DNA of 64,000 bases from Dactylorhiza incarnata (Eukaryota > Streptophyta > Magnoliopsida > Asparagales > Orchidaceae). Position numbers and translations under genes: made by a program. The notes beneath the pieces were generated by a model. The model was not told the DNA's origin and did not search any database. It worked only from the letters and a program-made list of their open reading frames with translations. The stretch lies in NCBI GenBank assembly GCA_033032865.1, contig JAWHQI010000068.1:6572001-6636000 (forward strand), written 5' to 3'. Of the stretch, positions 1 through 10,337 are shown in pieces (positions within the stretch are counted from its first letter, which is position 1; every line of letters starts with the position of its first letter).

Positions 1-383
1 ATACTCCATCCGCAACCCGTGGATGATATGCCTCTTCAGTTTTGCCTCCGAGATGGGCTCATCAGGGTCCAATGCAGAAATCTATTATATGAGGTTCTTC
101 ATCTTGAGAAAGAAATTAGAGATGGAAATATCACCTTGAGAGGCCTTCGCCAACTCATTTTCAAGAAACTGTAGCCGAGCTACATTCTTCTTATTGAACA
201 GCCCATCCAAAGACGTCCAAATCTCAGCAGCAGATTTACATCCAATGATGTGATCGAATAGCTCTGGTGAGATATCCCTCTTGAGTGTGAACTCTGCCTT
301 TGCATTAGTCCTCCTCCAAAGTCTCACCTCTGTCATATTATCTCCTGCTAGATGAACTTCTTGTGTATCTTCTCCTCCAACTA
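1..383 (-). pseudogene. Copia O gag, second part (continues off the left edge)
   Basis: This is the continuation of a Ty1/copia Gag (capsid-forming) read on the minus strand. The protein contains the family pattern of a Trp-rich start, a segment AAEIWTSLDGLF, then KKNVARLQFLENEL and a late IIHGLR, all typical of the copia UBN2/gag_2 domain. Two adjacent stops (TAA TAG) near positions 80-87 break the frame, after which the same frame resumes with ISALDP. The first part of this gag lies at 55554-55670, and the two halves were separated by the Tat element inserted at AACTA (379-383 and 55554-55558). Protease, integrase and RT would lie outside the window to the left. Confidence 0.85.
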
Positions 384-1220
384 TGTTGTATCCGAAATCG
401 CACCTCTGATGGAAATCGAAGGATGCGGGCTGCCGGTTACTTTTTAGTTAGAGAAAGTGAGACCGTTGGCAGCGGTCAAGGCCAGTCTTTGCCCATCATG
501 GAGAATGCCACTCCTATGACAGGCTTTCCTTTGATGAAGAAGAAGCGGTTACAGATGCAGGGAAGCAGAAGCTGGCCGGTCAGACAAGTCGCAAGACAGG
601 AAACTCGAGACCGCAGCTCAGACAAGCGAGCTCCTAGATTCGAGAGTGCGTGTCTTAGGAACATTGCCGCCCCCTATTTATAGGCTCGGGGGCCTGCCCG
701 AATGGGCAGGGATAAAATAACCGCCTGCCCGGGTACAGGAGAATCGGGCAGGCAGTGACGAGATACTGAAAGGAGAAAAGAAAGAAGTCGTGCGGCTTGG
801 CGGCTTACTCTTTCGGTCTGTCCTGGCCAGAGGCTGGAGATGATGCGATCAAGGCGATGATGCAACCCGGGCGGTCTCCAACTTGAGACCGCGGCTTGCC
901 TTCTTGACTTAAGATTTGATAGTCTTCATGGCGCAACCCGGGCGGTCTCCATCTTGAGACCGCGGCTTGCTTTCTGTACTTGAGCCTTGGTAGTCTTCAT
1001 GGCGCAACCTGGGCGGTCTCCATCTTGAGACCGCAGCCTGTCTTCTGGACTTGAGCCTTGGTGATCTTCAATCCTTGGAGGCGATCTGAATTCTATCAGA
1101 CCACCCGGTTTTTGTTGGCTGGTGCTGATGGACCCTGTTGAATCTGAACCTGGCGACTTGCATCCTCAGACCGCCCAGTCTGCGAGAAGTGCTACTTGGA
1201 GGCGGTCTTCTGGGTAAACA
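384..1220 (-). repeat. Tat element 3' LTR
   Basis: This 837-bp repeat matches 54717-55553 and runs TGTTG...AAACA on the plus strand, giving TG...CA ends. A TATA box read on the minus strand (CCTATAAATAGG, 673-684) lies downstream of the dyad repeats at 871-1034, which places those repeats in U3. A purine-rich stretch read on the minus strand immediately right of 1220 is the likely polypurine tract. Confidence 0.92.
860..1045 (-). promoter_or_regulatory. Three 71-bp repeats carrying GCGGTCTC-N6-GAGACCGC dyads in the Tat U3
   Basis: Dyads start at 871, 942 and 1013, exactly 71 bp apart, each made of GCGGTCTC, six bases, then GAGACCGC. The other LTR has the same three near 55204, 55275 and 55346, two of them decayed by C-to-T type changes. 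They lie about 190-360 bp upstream of the TATA box in the direction of element transcription, so an enhancer role is inferred. Confidence 0.7.
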
Positions 1221-1303
1221 TAATCCCCGCATATTTTCAAACTCCGAAGAGATTTCGAAAATATTAGTTCTAGCCGGAAGAGCGCGCCCGCCTTGTACTC
1301 ATA

Positions 1304-1315
1304 ACTATAAAATTG
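1304..1315 (+). promoter_or_regulatory. Possible TATA box of the first Tat antisense gene
   Basis: ACTATAAAATTG lies just inside the element next to the 3' LTR and about 100 bp before the ATG at 1414. The position suits a promoter firing from beside the 3' LTR back towards pol. Confidence 0.45.
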
Positions 1316-1714
1316 CCTGAGAGCTCTCCTTTTTGCATAATTCCTCTGAGATCACGGGACGCTACTCGCCGATTGCGGTTAGAATTTTTCAGGTCGGCAC
1401 CTCTTTGATCAGAATGGATTTCCTCGATTCCCTTCAAACCCGTGTGGATAAGGGTAATGACCGGAAGAAGGATGAAGAACAGAAGGAGAGGGATGCCCGG
1501 AAAAGAAGAAAGGGTCACCGGTCAGAGAAGACTGGGCGGTCTCCTAAAGTGGAGCCTTCTGACTCTAAGAAGAATATTGGAGAGAAAACTGCAGAGGAGA
1601 AAAAGACCGCCGAGGAGTTGATGGTTAGAAAAAGGACTGCGGAGGAAGAGACGGCCAAGGCTAAATCCGTAGAGGAAAAGGAGGCAAAGGCTATATCCGC
1701 GGAGGAGGAGGCGG

Positions 1715-1890
1715 CAATGATCAAAGCCGCAGAGGAGGAAGCGGCAAAGGTTAAAGCCGCGGAGGAGGAGGCGGGAAAGGTTAAAGCCGCGGAGGAGGAG
1801 GCGGCAAAGGTTAAAGCCGCGGAGGACGAGGCGGCAAAGGTTAAAGCCGCAGAGGAAGAGGCGGCGAAGGTCAAAGCCGCAGACGAAAAG
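1715..1890 (+). repeat. 30-bp in-frame tandem repeat encoding KAAEEEAAKV
   Basis: About six units of a 30-bp GC-rich repeat code for a ten-residue helical repeat within antisense gene 1. Units differ by single bases, with synonymous and conservative changes. Confidence 0.85.
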
Positions 1891-2710
1891 TCGGCAGAGC
1901 TCGGTACGGACCTCCCTACCCCTTCCTTTGACTTGGAGTTTACTCCGTCGGGGACTCCTCTTATTATGTTGAACGTTGAAGAGGAAGGAGAAGTTGATTC
2001 CTCTAAGCCGGACGGGTTGTCTACCTCGCCGGTTGTGATCCATGATGATGACTCCAGCCCATCCAAGCAGGTCAACCCGGGATCGGGGAAGAGGAAGAGA
2101 AAAAGGGCCCACTCGTCGGCTGAGCGGATCGCCAGGAAGCTTCAGAAATTAAAGACCAAGAACAAGGCCTTCAAGAAACCGTCAGCGGCATGTCTCCAGA
2201 GTGACCCGCGTGTGAATGAGGAGATCGCCGATGTGGCCACTCCCCCTGTCGATTCGGACGGTCTTATTCCAGATTCCGCGAATAGCGTATCGATTGGCAG
2301 TATTCTCAGGTGGATGGATGACTTCCTGAAGCAAGACGAGCTACTCGACAGTCCCGCGATTTTGAGCCGAGTTGTCCCCCCTGGCGAGAACGCTGATGAA
2401 CCCAAAAAGCCTGTTTCTAAGGAAGATGACCCGACGATGACCGGATTGCGTTTGATGAGAGTGAAAGCGGAGGAGAGGAGGCGGTCCCTTGACAAGCCGC
2501 AGCCACCAAATCCTTTTGCACCAGGTAAGCGCGATGCGGGCTGTAACACTGTCCGCTTCTTCCTCCCACGACCTCGAAAGAACGCTTTGCTGTTGAACCC
2601 GCTTCCGGGTTTTTTCCCATATGCGGCTTGTTGGGGAAATGATTTCTCTTAACCCCTAGAAATAAGTTGAATATGAATTCTAAGAAAGAAAAACAAGGTT
2701 AAGAAAATAT

Positions 2711-2950
2711 GCGTCGAATAGTATTCGACGCAACGTCGAAATGTAGTCGACGTTTCCTTCAGTTTGAGTCGAAGTAACTTTAGGAAGATTTCGATGTATG
2801 TGTTGTCGACGCTACTCTGATTTCTAGTCGACGCATATGGAGAAGTCGACGCACCTTAGTCGACGCACCTTAGTCGACGCACCTTCCTTATTCTCCTCTC
2901 GACGTCCAGCCAAGAAGAACTCGACATTTACGTCGAGTGGTAATCGACGC
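2711..2950 (+). promoter_or_regulatory. Array of GCGTCGA-N7-TCGACGC dyads in the element A U3
   Basis: Complete 21-bp dyads occur at 2711-2731, 2733-2753 (22 bp apart) and 2930-2950. Further TCGACGC half-sites lie between, at 2828, 2846, 2860 and 2874. The array lies about 290-520 bp upstream of the TATA box at 3235. LTRs 2 and 3 carry it from 8995 and 15257. The CpG density is extreme for this AT-rich LTR. Confidence 0.75.
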
Positions 2951-3234
2951 ACGTCGATTTATATGACAGATTTAAATATGCGCCAGATCTCTTTCCTTCT
3001 TTCAGTAGATCTGATTTGTATGGAATAAATGTCAATATTTTATAGCCGTTCTGAATCATTCTTTTCTTATATCTGATTCTTGGCTAATTTGATTAAACTT
3101 ATTTGGACATTATTTGAAATCAGAATTAGTTCTTTCCTTCTACAGAAATAAATATTATGGAAACATTTTCATCTTTCTATTTCTCTGACTGATTATTGAT
3201 TATCCTCCTATAGTATTATTTTGAATTAACAGAG

Positions 3235-3245
3235 CTATAAATAAA
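3235..3245 (+). promoter_or_regulatory. TATA box of element A LTR
   Basis: CTATAAATAAA lies mid-LTR and is conserved in all three LTRs (near 9505 and 15766), as expected for the U3/R boundary region. Confidence 0.6.
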
Positions 3246-3975
3246 GAGGAGGTCGGCAGTAAAAGATGAGAACAAGTGATTCACCATTTTACTTTTGAAA
3301 AAGAGGAAGAGCTCCCAAGTATAGAGAGAAAATTGAGAAATTGTTCTGCAGCAATATTCAAGCACTTCTTCTTCTCCTGCTTCTGAAGTCATTTTGCTGC
3401 AAGTTCTGATAGCTCTCACAAAGAGAGAAAAGCTACAAATCTTCTTCTCTCTATAGAAGAAAGATTTAATTCACTTCTTGTGCTTCCAATCTTCTTGCTA
3501 GGAAGAAGATTCATTCTTATTCTTATTTCTTTCTTCTTTCTTATTCTTACTTAAATATTGTAAAAGAGTTTTTAGAATCTCTCTTCAAAAAATCCAGTGT
3601 ACTGGTTCTAAGAGTCTCCTTATCAAAAGACTCAGGGTGGTTCTAAGAGTCTCCTTATCAAAAGACTCAGGGTGGTTCTAAGAGTCTACTTATCAAAAGA
3701 CTCAGTGCAAGATAATGAATTCCTACCAAGGGGCTAGAAGAGTGGACTACCCAAAGTTTGGGGAACCACTATATTTTCTTGTGTTGTGCTGTGATTTCTT
3801 TTCTTGCATTTACTTCATTTGTTAAATTCTTGTTGGTGTGTGGGAAGCTCTAATCTGTGATCATACACATATATATATATTAACTTTGCACAAAATATTT
3901 TTAATCTCTATTCACCCCCCCCCCCCCCCCCCCCCCTCTAGAGAATTCTATTGAGGTTAACTGTGCACTTTCAAT

Positions 3976-3991
3976 TGGTATCAGAGGGAGG
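3976..3991 (+). promoter_or_regulatory. Primer-binding site, initiator tRNA-Met
   Basis: TGGTATCAGAGGGAGG begins two bases after the LTR end. It matches the plant copia primer site complementary to the 3' end of initiator tRNA-Met. The second body has the same site at 10238. Confidence 0.85.
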
Positions 3992-4075
3992 TTGATCTAA
4001 AAAGGGTTAACTCCTTGATCAAAAAGATCCTACCTCTTGTTTTTATATATATATTTTTCAACAATCAATTTTCAC

Positions 4076-6436
4076 ATGGCACAAATCAAAGATTATGCTT
4101 CCACCAGACCACCAATGTGCAATCTTGAAAAGTTTGCAGTTTGGAAAACAAGAATCAGAATTTATATGAACTCCATTGATGCTGACTTGTTTAATATTAC
4201 TGTGATAGGTCCCCAAAAGCCCTATAGAAAGGATGCAAGTGGCAATGTCACACAAACACTTGTTCCAAGATCTGAGTGGACAGAAGATGAGAAGAAGGCT
4301 AGAACATGTGATCTAAAGGCCATGAACATACTTGTCTCAACTCTCTCAGATGACATCTTTCAAAGGGTTGTTGACTGTGAATCATCCAAAGAAATTTGGG
4401 ATGCTCTTACAAAAATGGTGGAAGGAAGTGCTGATGAAAAGAAATATAAGAAGGCCCTATTGATCTCCCAATATGAGAACTTCCAAAAGAAGAATGAAGA
4501 GAGTATCTCTGAGATGTATGACAGATTCAGTCTAATCATCAACCAATTGAAAAACTTGGATAGAGAGATCTCCCTCACTGAGATTAATGACAAATTGCTA
4601 ATGAGTCTCCCCAGTTCATGGGACTCAAGAATATGGGCAATAAGAGACACAAGAGGACAAAAGGAAATCTCTACAGATGCTCTCTTAGGAAAACTCAAAT
4701 CCTATGAGCAACTGCTGAAAACTAGAGAAGAGAAGAAAAGAAGAGAAAACACTCTAATCTCCTCAAAAGACAGGAACATAGCTTTAAAGGCAACAGAAGA
4801 AAGGACACCTGTCACTGAAGAAGAACTATTCAGTTTCCTAGCCAGAAGATTTAAGAAATGGGTCAAGACAGATGGATCAAAAAGTAGGGAGTCAAAACCA
4901 AGGTATGACAAAACTCTCACTAAAGAAATTATTTGCTATTCTTGCAGGAAACCTGGACATATTGCCCCAGAATGTCCAGAGAATGCTGAAACAAAGAAAG
5001 ATCTGAAAAGAAAAGATCTCAAGAAAAAGGGGAAGAAGAAAGAAAGAGGCTTTATTGCAGAAGCCTGGAGTGAAACAGACTCTGAGGACAGTTCATCCTC
5101 TGAGAGTGACAATGAAGAATCTAGGCAAGAAGACCTATGCTTGATGGCCTTTGAAGGCCCCAAGAATGATGATGGTGCTAAATCTTGGAGTGAGACAGGA
5201 TCAGAAGAAAGCATATCTTCTAAAGATGAAAAAGAAGATAGCCTTATTCTCATAGAGGAATCTGAGGATAAGGATGAGGTAAGCATCTTTGATGAAATAG
5301 ATTTTCAAAGTGATAAATTCAGAAATGATTTTATGGGAATGTGTCTAGATCAATTAAAAGCTAAACAAGAAATCAATGACCTAAAAGAACAAATTCATAT
5401 GGTCAAGAACCAAAGAAATAAAAAGTATATAAGCTCAATAGATCATGTATTAAGGGCTAACATAAGAGAGAAGGAAATAGAAAGGGCTAGAATAGAAAAT
5501 CAGTTCCTTAAGGATAAGGTTTCTCAGGCAAAGGCCTTTGAAGAATCAATAAAAATGAGAAGCCAAACTCTTAAAGAAATCACTGAAAAACAAACAATAA
5601 GACACAAAAATCTTGGGCTAGGGGCTGATCCATCAATCAGCCTAATTCCATCCAACAAGCCTGCATGGATGAACCCTGTAAAATTCACTAAACCCATCAA
5701 ATCAGCAAACCAAGAAAAAGAATCACAACATAAGAAAGAACACTTCTTCAAGGAAATAAAAGAATTTGATGAAACATCATATTATTCAGCTGATGACTCA
5801 CAAACTTCATCTGAAGAGATCACTAAACCAAAAGAAACAAAATACAAAGGAGTAAAAATAGAAAAAGATAAAATGAAAATTTATGAAGACACAGTCGCGT
5901 CGACTTCATATCGACGCATGAATGATAATGCGTCGACTTCTAATTGACGTACCCTCTTAGATGCCTCGACCTCTACTCGACGCTTGAATAAAGATACGTC
6001 GACATTCATTCGACGCAACTTCCTCCATGCGTCGATACCAGATCAACGCAATCTAAGGAATGTGCCGAATATAAATCGACGCAACTATCAACATGCGTCG
6101 AATAGATATCAACGCATAAAAGTTCAGAGCAACTTAAATACCTTTCCTCCAAAAGCCTTTCATCCTAACCCATATTCAGGACCCATTCATCCCAATCATG
6201 ATTTCTATCCTAATCAACACCTCTATCATGATTTCTACCCTAAACATGGTAACCAAAATTCCCATTTTAACCAAAATTTCTATCCTAACCAAAATAAAAC
6301 TTTCTATCCTGATCAACCCTTTTATTCTTCTCTAAACTCAAATTATCATAATAATAAGATAATCAAGTGCCATATATGTAACAAAACTGGCCACATTGCC
6401 AAACAATGCTGGTACAACCAATTAAACTATCTGTAA
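4076..6436 (+). pseudogene. gag: Element A gag, copy 1, with an in-frame TGA
   Basis: This is a copia-type Gag that would form the particle shell and bind RNA. The first ATG of the conserved N-terminus is at 4076. The UBN2/gag_2 domain spans residues about 10-230 (N-terminal Trp, EIWDAL, LLMSLP). A CX2CX4HX4C zinc knuckle begins at residue 287, followed by a Lys- and Glu/Ser-rich region and a coiled coil. A second zinc knuckle begins at residue 765. Codon 624 (5945-5947) is TGA, yet the same frame stays open to 6436 through a repeat region and the second knuckle. The family length is therefore about 786 residues, or 623 if the TGA ends it. The TGA lies inside one dyad repeat where the others read CGA, so it is best explained as CpG decay. 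The second copy shares it. Confidence 0.85.
5897..6115 (+). repeat. Seven 33-bp units each with a 21-bp dyad, inside gag
   Basis: Dyads of the form GCGTCGA-N7-TCGACGC start at 5897, 5930, 5963, 5996, 6029, 6062 and 6095, exactly 33 bp apart. The unit is eleven codons and in frame, coding for A-S-x-x-x-R-R plus four free residues. The seven middle bases and the twelve bases between dyads differ from unit to unit, while the dyad arms are kept with few changes. The motif is the same as in the LTR. Confidence 0.88.
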
Positions 6437-6507
6437 AAAATAGTCCAAGGCTGACTTAGAACTAGGTAGAGATAAACACCTAGAATTCTTCAGGAAAATT
6501 AAAAGTC

Positions 6508-6666
6508 ACGTCGATCTCTAATCAACGCACCGTCGATAACTCAACTCAATAAGTAAAATCGACGCATGCGTCGACTCCACTCGACGCATACGTCGATAGG
6601 AAATCCTATCATCCCAAGTCAGACTATATCGACGCTCACGTCGAATTCCAGTCGACGTAACGTCGA
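6508..6666 (+). promoter_or_regulatory. Second internal dyad cluster, upstream of the element A second gene
   Basis: Dyads or half-dyads start at 6508, 6530, 6568, 6590, 6638 and 6660. The pairs 6508/6530, 6568/6590 and 6638/6660 are each 22 bp apart. The cluster lies 200-360 bp before the ATG at 6869 of the second gene, the distance expected of an upstream regulatory element. A 73-codon open frame passes through it (6566-6787), but its composition follows the motif and I do not call it a gene. Confidence 0.65.
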
Positions 6667-6868
6667 CTTCATGAAAACGAGCGGCAATACCAAAATATTT
6701 TCGGTCACATCCACGGAAGTACCGAATAAGCCTCGACTTGAGCCCAGTTTCGACGCTTCACCTGACTTAAATAGTCTCTTCAGTTAGAAGCCTTCACTAC
6801 TCTGCATCTTTCATCCTTCTTGCTCCTCAGACCAGCCGATTTCTTCCTCTCTCTTTCACTAACCTAAA

Positions 6869-8688
6869 ATGGCTCCAAAGACCAACTCAGGCTTCGACAT
6901 TGACCTTGAGTCCTTCCAAGCAGCCGCAGAAAACTACAAGAGCATCATTGCACTCTTTGCTGAAGCTGGCCTGAACAAACTTATCTCCACAAGAAGTAAG
7001 CTCCTGGAAACAGAACTCACAGAGCTGATAACTAATGTTCAAATATCTGAACAAGGAGAAATTCAAGGAACAATCTATGAGACACCTGTCACAATCTCAG
7101 CAGAACATATTAGAGCCACCTTTGATCTTCCATCAGGTATATCCTAATATTATCCTTGTTTAAATGAAATAGGGAAAGAAAATGAGTTTCAAAAGAATGA
7201 CTAAATAAGTCTTAATTATTCCCCTACTAGGTGATGAATCCATTGACCTCACACTTGATGAAATCAAGCATGTGCTCACCACCATGAAATTCTCAAAAGA
7301 CAGACCAATCCACCTGAAGAAAACAGATTTCTCTGAAGAATATAGATTGTTAGCAGACATAGTAGGGAAAATTCTACTATGCAAGACTTCAGCCCATGAT
7401 GCAGTGCCCAAACAGCAACTGAACATCATGGGGGCCCTTGTATTGAAGAAAAAAGTGGACTGGGCCAGCTGCCTTCTCTGGATGATAGCCTCCAAATACT
7501 CTCACAAGGAGAATGCTTATATGAGAGTTATGAGTCAGGTTCTCTTCCATTCTTTCCATGACCTATGCAGGTCAAAAGGAATCCCTATCCCTCCTGGAAA
7601 GAGGATGTCCATTGCCCTTTTCTCCAAATGGACCAGGCACATCCCCAAGCCTGGTTCCATCCCTGAAAGAACTCCCTCTCCTCCCAACTCTCCTGCTCAT
7701 CCTTCTCCTCCTCCTCCTCAAAGAGATGACCCTTCTCTACCACCATCATCCACTCAAATACTCTTTACTACCCTCACAACTCCTACTCTACCTACCTCTT
7801 CTCAAACACCTGCTCAAACAGAAGTTTCTCCTTCTCTTCCTCCTCCAAATTTCCCATATTCTCTACCTCATTATCACCCTTACCTCATGAATCAACTCAC
7901 TTCTCTCCTCCTCTGTCACCTCTTCCTCCTCCATTATCTCCTCACCTTTCACACCATGAAACATCTTCATCCACTGAGGCTCTCATCACTCAGGGCATCA
8001 AATCAGCAGCTGAAAATTTCCAAGTGATGCTGGATGAGCATTGCTCCCAAATTCATTCCTCCATCCTTCACATGCACACCCAAATAGATGGGGTCAGTGC
8101 CTCTGTGCAAGGCCTAAAGACCTCTCTCTCTCTTCATCTAGAGTGACAAGGTCTTTCTTAACCTCCCTGGCCAAGAAGGTCAAGAAGGGGGAGAATCTAG
8201 ATGAAGAGCAGCCCTCCAATCCTAAATCTCTCTCTCACAAGTCCCCTCCATCTTCAAAATTTGACAAAATCCTTGGGAATGAGATAGTACCTGAGCTACA
8301 CAATGATGAACAAACTATAGAGGTACTTCATATAGCAAGAGAGGCTGCAAGTCAAGTAGTACTATTACAAGGGGAGGCAAGCAGAGAAGAAACTGAAAAG
8401 GAAGATATAGCAGTTGGGAAGAAAGATAAAGAAACTACAAATCAGGGGGAGCTGGATACTGATATGAATAAAGATGGAAATGAAAAAGGACAGCTAAATG
8501 CAAATGGAGCTGGAGATGATAGAGAAATAGAAGAAGTAGAAAGATTAAAGGAAGCTCCATCCCAGGGGGAGCAATCTGCTCAGGGGGAGCTAGGTGCACT
8601 TCCTACAAATGAGAAAGAGAAACCCTCCTATCCTAAAACAGTAGTATTCAAGAGAAAGAGAAAAACCCCTCCTACCCCTCCTGAGTAA
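6869..8688 (+). pseudogene. Element A second gene, copy 1: spliced helical 'plant transposon protein'-like ORF
   Basis: Exon 1 is 6869-7136, and a 94-bp intron (7137-7230, GTATAT...CTAG) joins in phase to exon 2 from 7231. The first 220 or so residues are mostly helical with a late stretch LFHSFHDLCRSKGIPIPP. This recalls the helical domain found in many uncharacterised plant transposon proteins; the assignment is from memory of the pattern. A Pro/Ser/Thr-rich linker follows. The frame then shifts: a coiled-coil segment is open in another frame at about 7900-8130, and a Glu/Lys-rich tail is open at 8131-8688. This means two frameshifts or unrecognised introns, identical in both copies. The gene occupies the place of env-like genes in some copia elements, but no signal peptide or membrane segment supports an envelope role. 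Confidence 0.65.
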
Positions 8689-8898
8689 TATTTGAAAACA
8701 ATGCTGATATATCTTACCCTATAGTTGAATACTACATGGTATGAACATGAAATCTGTTTATATGATTCTAAAAATTTGTTTATATGATCTTTTCTTCTAA
8801 ATTTCACTTTTGATTGAGTGGCATATTTCTTTTCTATACAAATGCTGTGCTGGATTGATTTTATGCTAATACAATTTCTCTCTAAGTAGGGTTAAGAC
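8689..8898 (+). other. Element A 3' untranslated region, copy 1
   Basis: About 210 bp of AT-rich sequence between the second gene and the polypurine tract, with no open frame of note. The matching stretch of copy 2 is 14951-15160. Confidence 0.6.
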
Positions 8899-8912
8899 AA
8901 ATAGGGGGAGAT
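8899..8912 (+). promoter_or_regulatory. Polypurine tract, copy 1
   Basis: AAATAGGGGGAGAT directly precedes the LTR start TGTTGGGG. The same tract precedes LTR 3 at 15161-15174. Similar GGGGGAG tracts recur in the second gene near 8187, 8446, 8566 and 8584. Confidence 0.8.
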
Positions 8913-10235
8913 TGTTGGGGAAATGATTTCTCTTAACCCCTAGAAATAAGTTGAATATGAATTCTAAGAAAGAAAAACAAGGTTAAGAAAATATGCGTCG
9001 AATAGTATTCGACGCAACGTCGAAATGTAGTCGACATTTCCTTCAATTTGAGTCGAAGTAACTATAGGAAGATTTCGACGTATGTGTTGTCGACGCTACT
9101 CTGATTTCTAGTCGACGCATATGGAGAAGTTGACGCACCTTAGTCGACGCACCTTCCTTATTCTCCTCTCGACGTCCAGCCAAGAAGAACTCGACGTTTA
9201 CGTCGAGTGGTAATCGACGCACGTCGATTTATATGACAGATTTAAATATGTGCCAGATCTCTTTCCATCTTTCAGTAGATCTGATTTGTATGGAATAAAT
9301 GTCAATATTTTATAGCCGTTCTCAATCATTCTTTCCTTATATCTGATTCTTGGCTAATTTGATTAAACTTATTTGGACATTATTTGAAATCAGAATTAGT
9401 TCTTTCCTTCTACAGAAATAAATATTATGGAAACATTTTCATCTTTCTATTTCTCTGACTGATTATTGATTATCCTCCTATAGTATTATTTTTAATTAAC
9501 AGAGCTATAAATAAAGAGGAGGTCGGCAGAAAAAGATGAGAACAAGTGATTCACCATTTTACATTTGAAAAAGAGGAAGAGCTCCCAAGTATAGAGAGAA
9601 AATTGAGAAATTGTTCTGCAGCAATATTCAAGCACTTCTTCTTCTCCTGCTTCTGAAGTCATTCTGCTGCAAGTTCTGATAGCTCTCACAAAGAGAGAAA
9701 AGCTACAAATCTTCTTCTCTCTATAGAAGAAAGATTTAATTCACTTCTTGTGCTTCCAATCTTCTTGCTAGGAAGAAGATTCATTCTTATTCTTATTTCT
9801 TTCTTCTTTCTTATTCTTACTTAAATATTGTAAAAGAGTTTTTAGAATCTCTCTTCAAAAAATCCAGTGTACTGGTTCTAAGAGTCTCCTCATCAAAAGA
9901 CTCAGGGTGGTTCTAAGAGTCTCCTTATCAAAAGACTCAGGGTGGTTCTAAGAGTCTACTTATCAAAAGACTCAGTGCAAGATAATGAATTCCTACCAAG
10001 GGGCTAGAAGAGTGGACTACCCAAAGTTTGGGGAACCACTATATTTTCTTGTGTTGTGCTGTGATTTCTTTTCTTGCATTTACTTCATTTGTTAAATTCT
10101 TGTTGGTGTGTGGGAAGCTCTAATCTGTGATCATACACATATATATATATTAACTTTGCACAAAATATTTTTAATCTCTATTCACCCCCCCCCCCCCCTC
10201 TAGAGAATTCTATTGAGGTTAACTGTGCACTTTCA
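8913..10235 (+). repeat. Element A LTR 2, a recombinant of LTR 3 and LTR 1
   Basis: This 1323-bp LTR is shared by both bodies. From its start to about 9665 it carries the variants of LTR 3 (for example CGACAT at 9034, TGTGCC near 9250). From about 9850 to the end it carries those of LTR 1 (TCTTCAAAAAATCC, GATAATGAATT, short TA run). Its poly-C is 14 residues. Confidence 0.9.
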
Positions 10236-10337
10236 ATTGGTATCAGAGGGAGGTTGATCTAAAAAGGGTTAACTCCTTGATCAAAAAGATCCTACCTCTT
10301 GTTTTTATATATATATTTTTCAACAATCAATTTTCAC

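Larger units (their letters stand above)
2629..3973 (+). repeat. Element A LTR 1 (5' LTR)
   Basis: This 1345-bp LTR runs TGTTGGGG...TTTCA. It differs from LTR 2 in length by 22 bp: one extra 14-bp TCGACGC unit near 2860-2880 and eight more C residues in the poly-C tract (22 C at 3915-3936). Confidence 0.93.

Noticed and set aside
1515..2112. Two long minus-strand frames opposite antisense gene 1
   Set aside because: They mirror the 30-bp tandem repeat of the plus-strand gene and have no independent domain or start context.
4058..5751. Several minus-strand frames of 65-116 codons opposite element A gag
   Set aside because: They are shadow frames of the strongly biased gag sequence, repeated identically in copy 2, with no domain.
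5897..6115. CRISPR-like array (regular repeats with variable spacers)
   Set aside because: The repeats are in frame within a plant retrotransposon gag, spacers are only 12 bp, and the context is eukaryotic.
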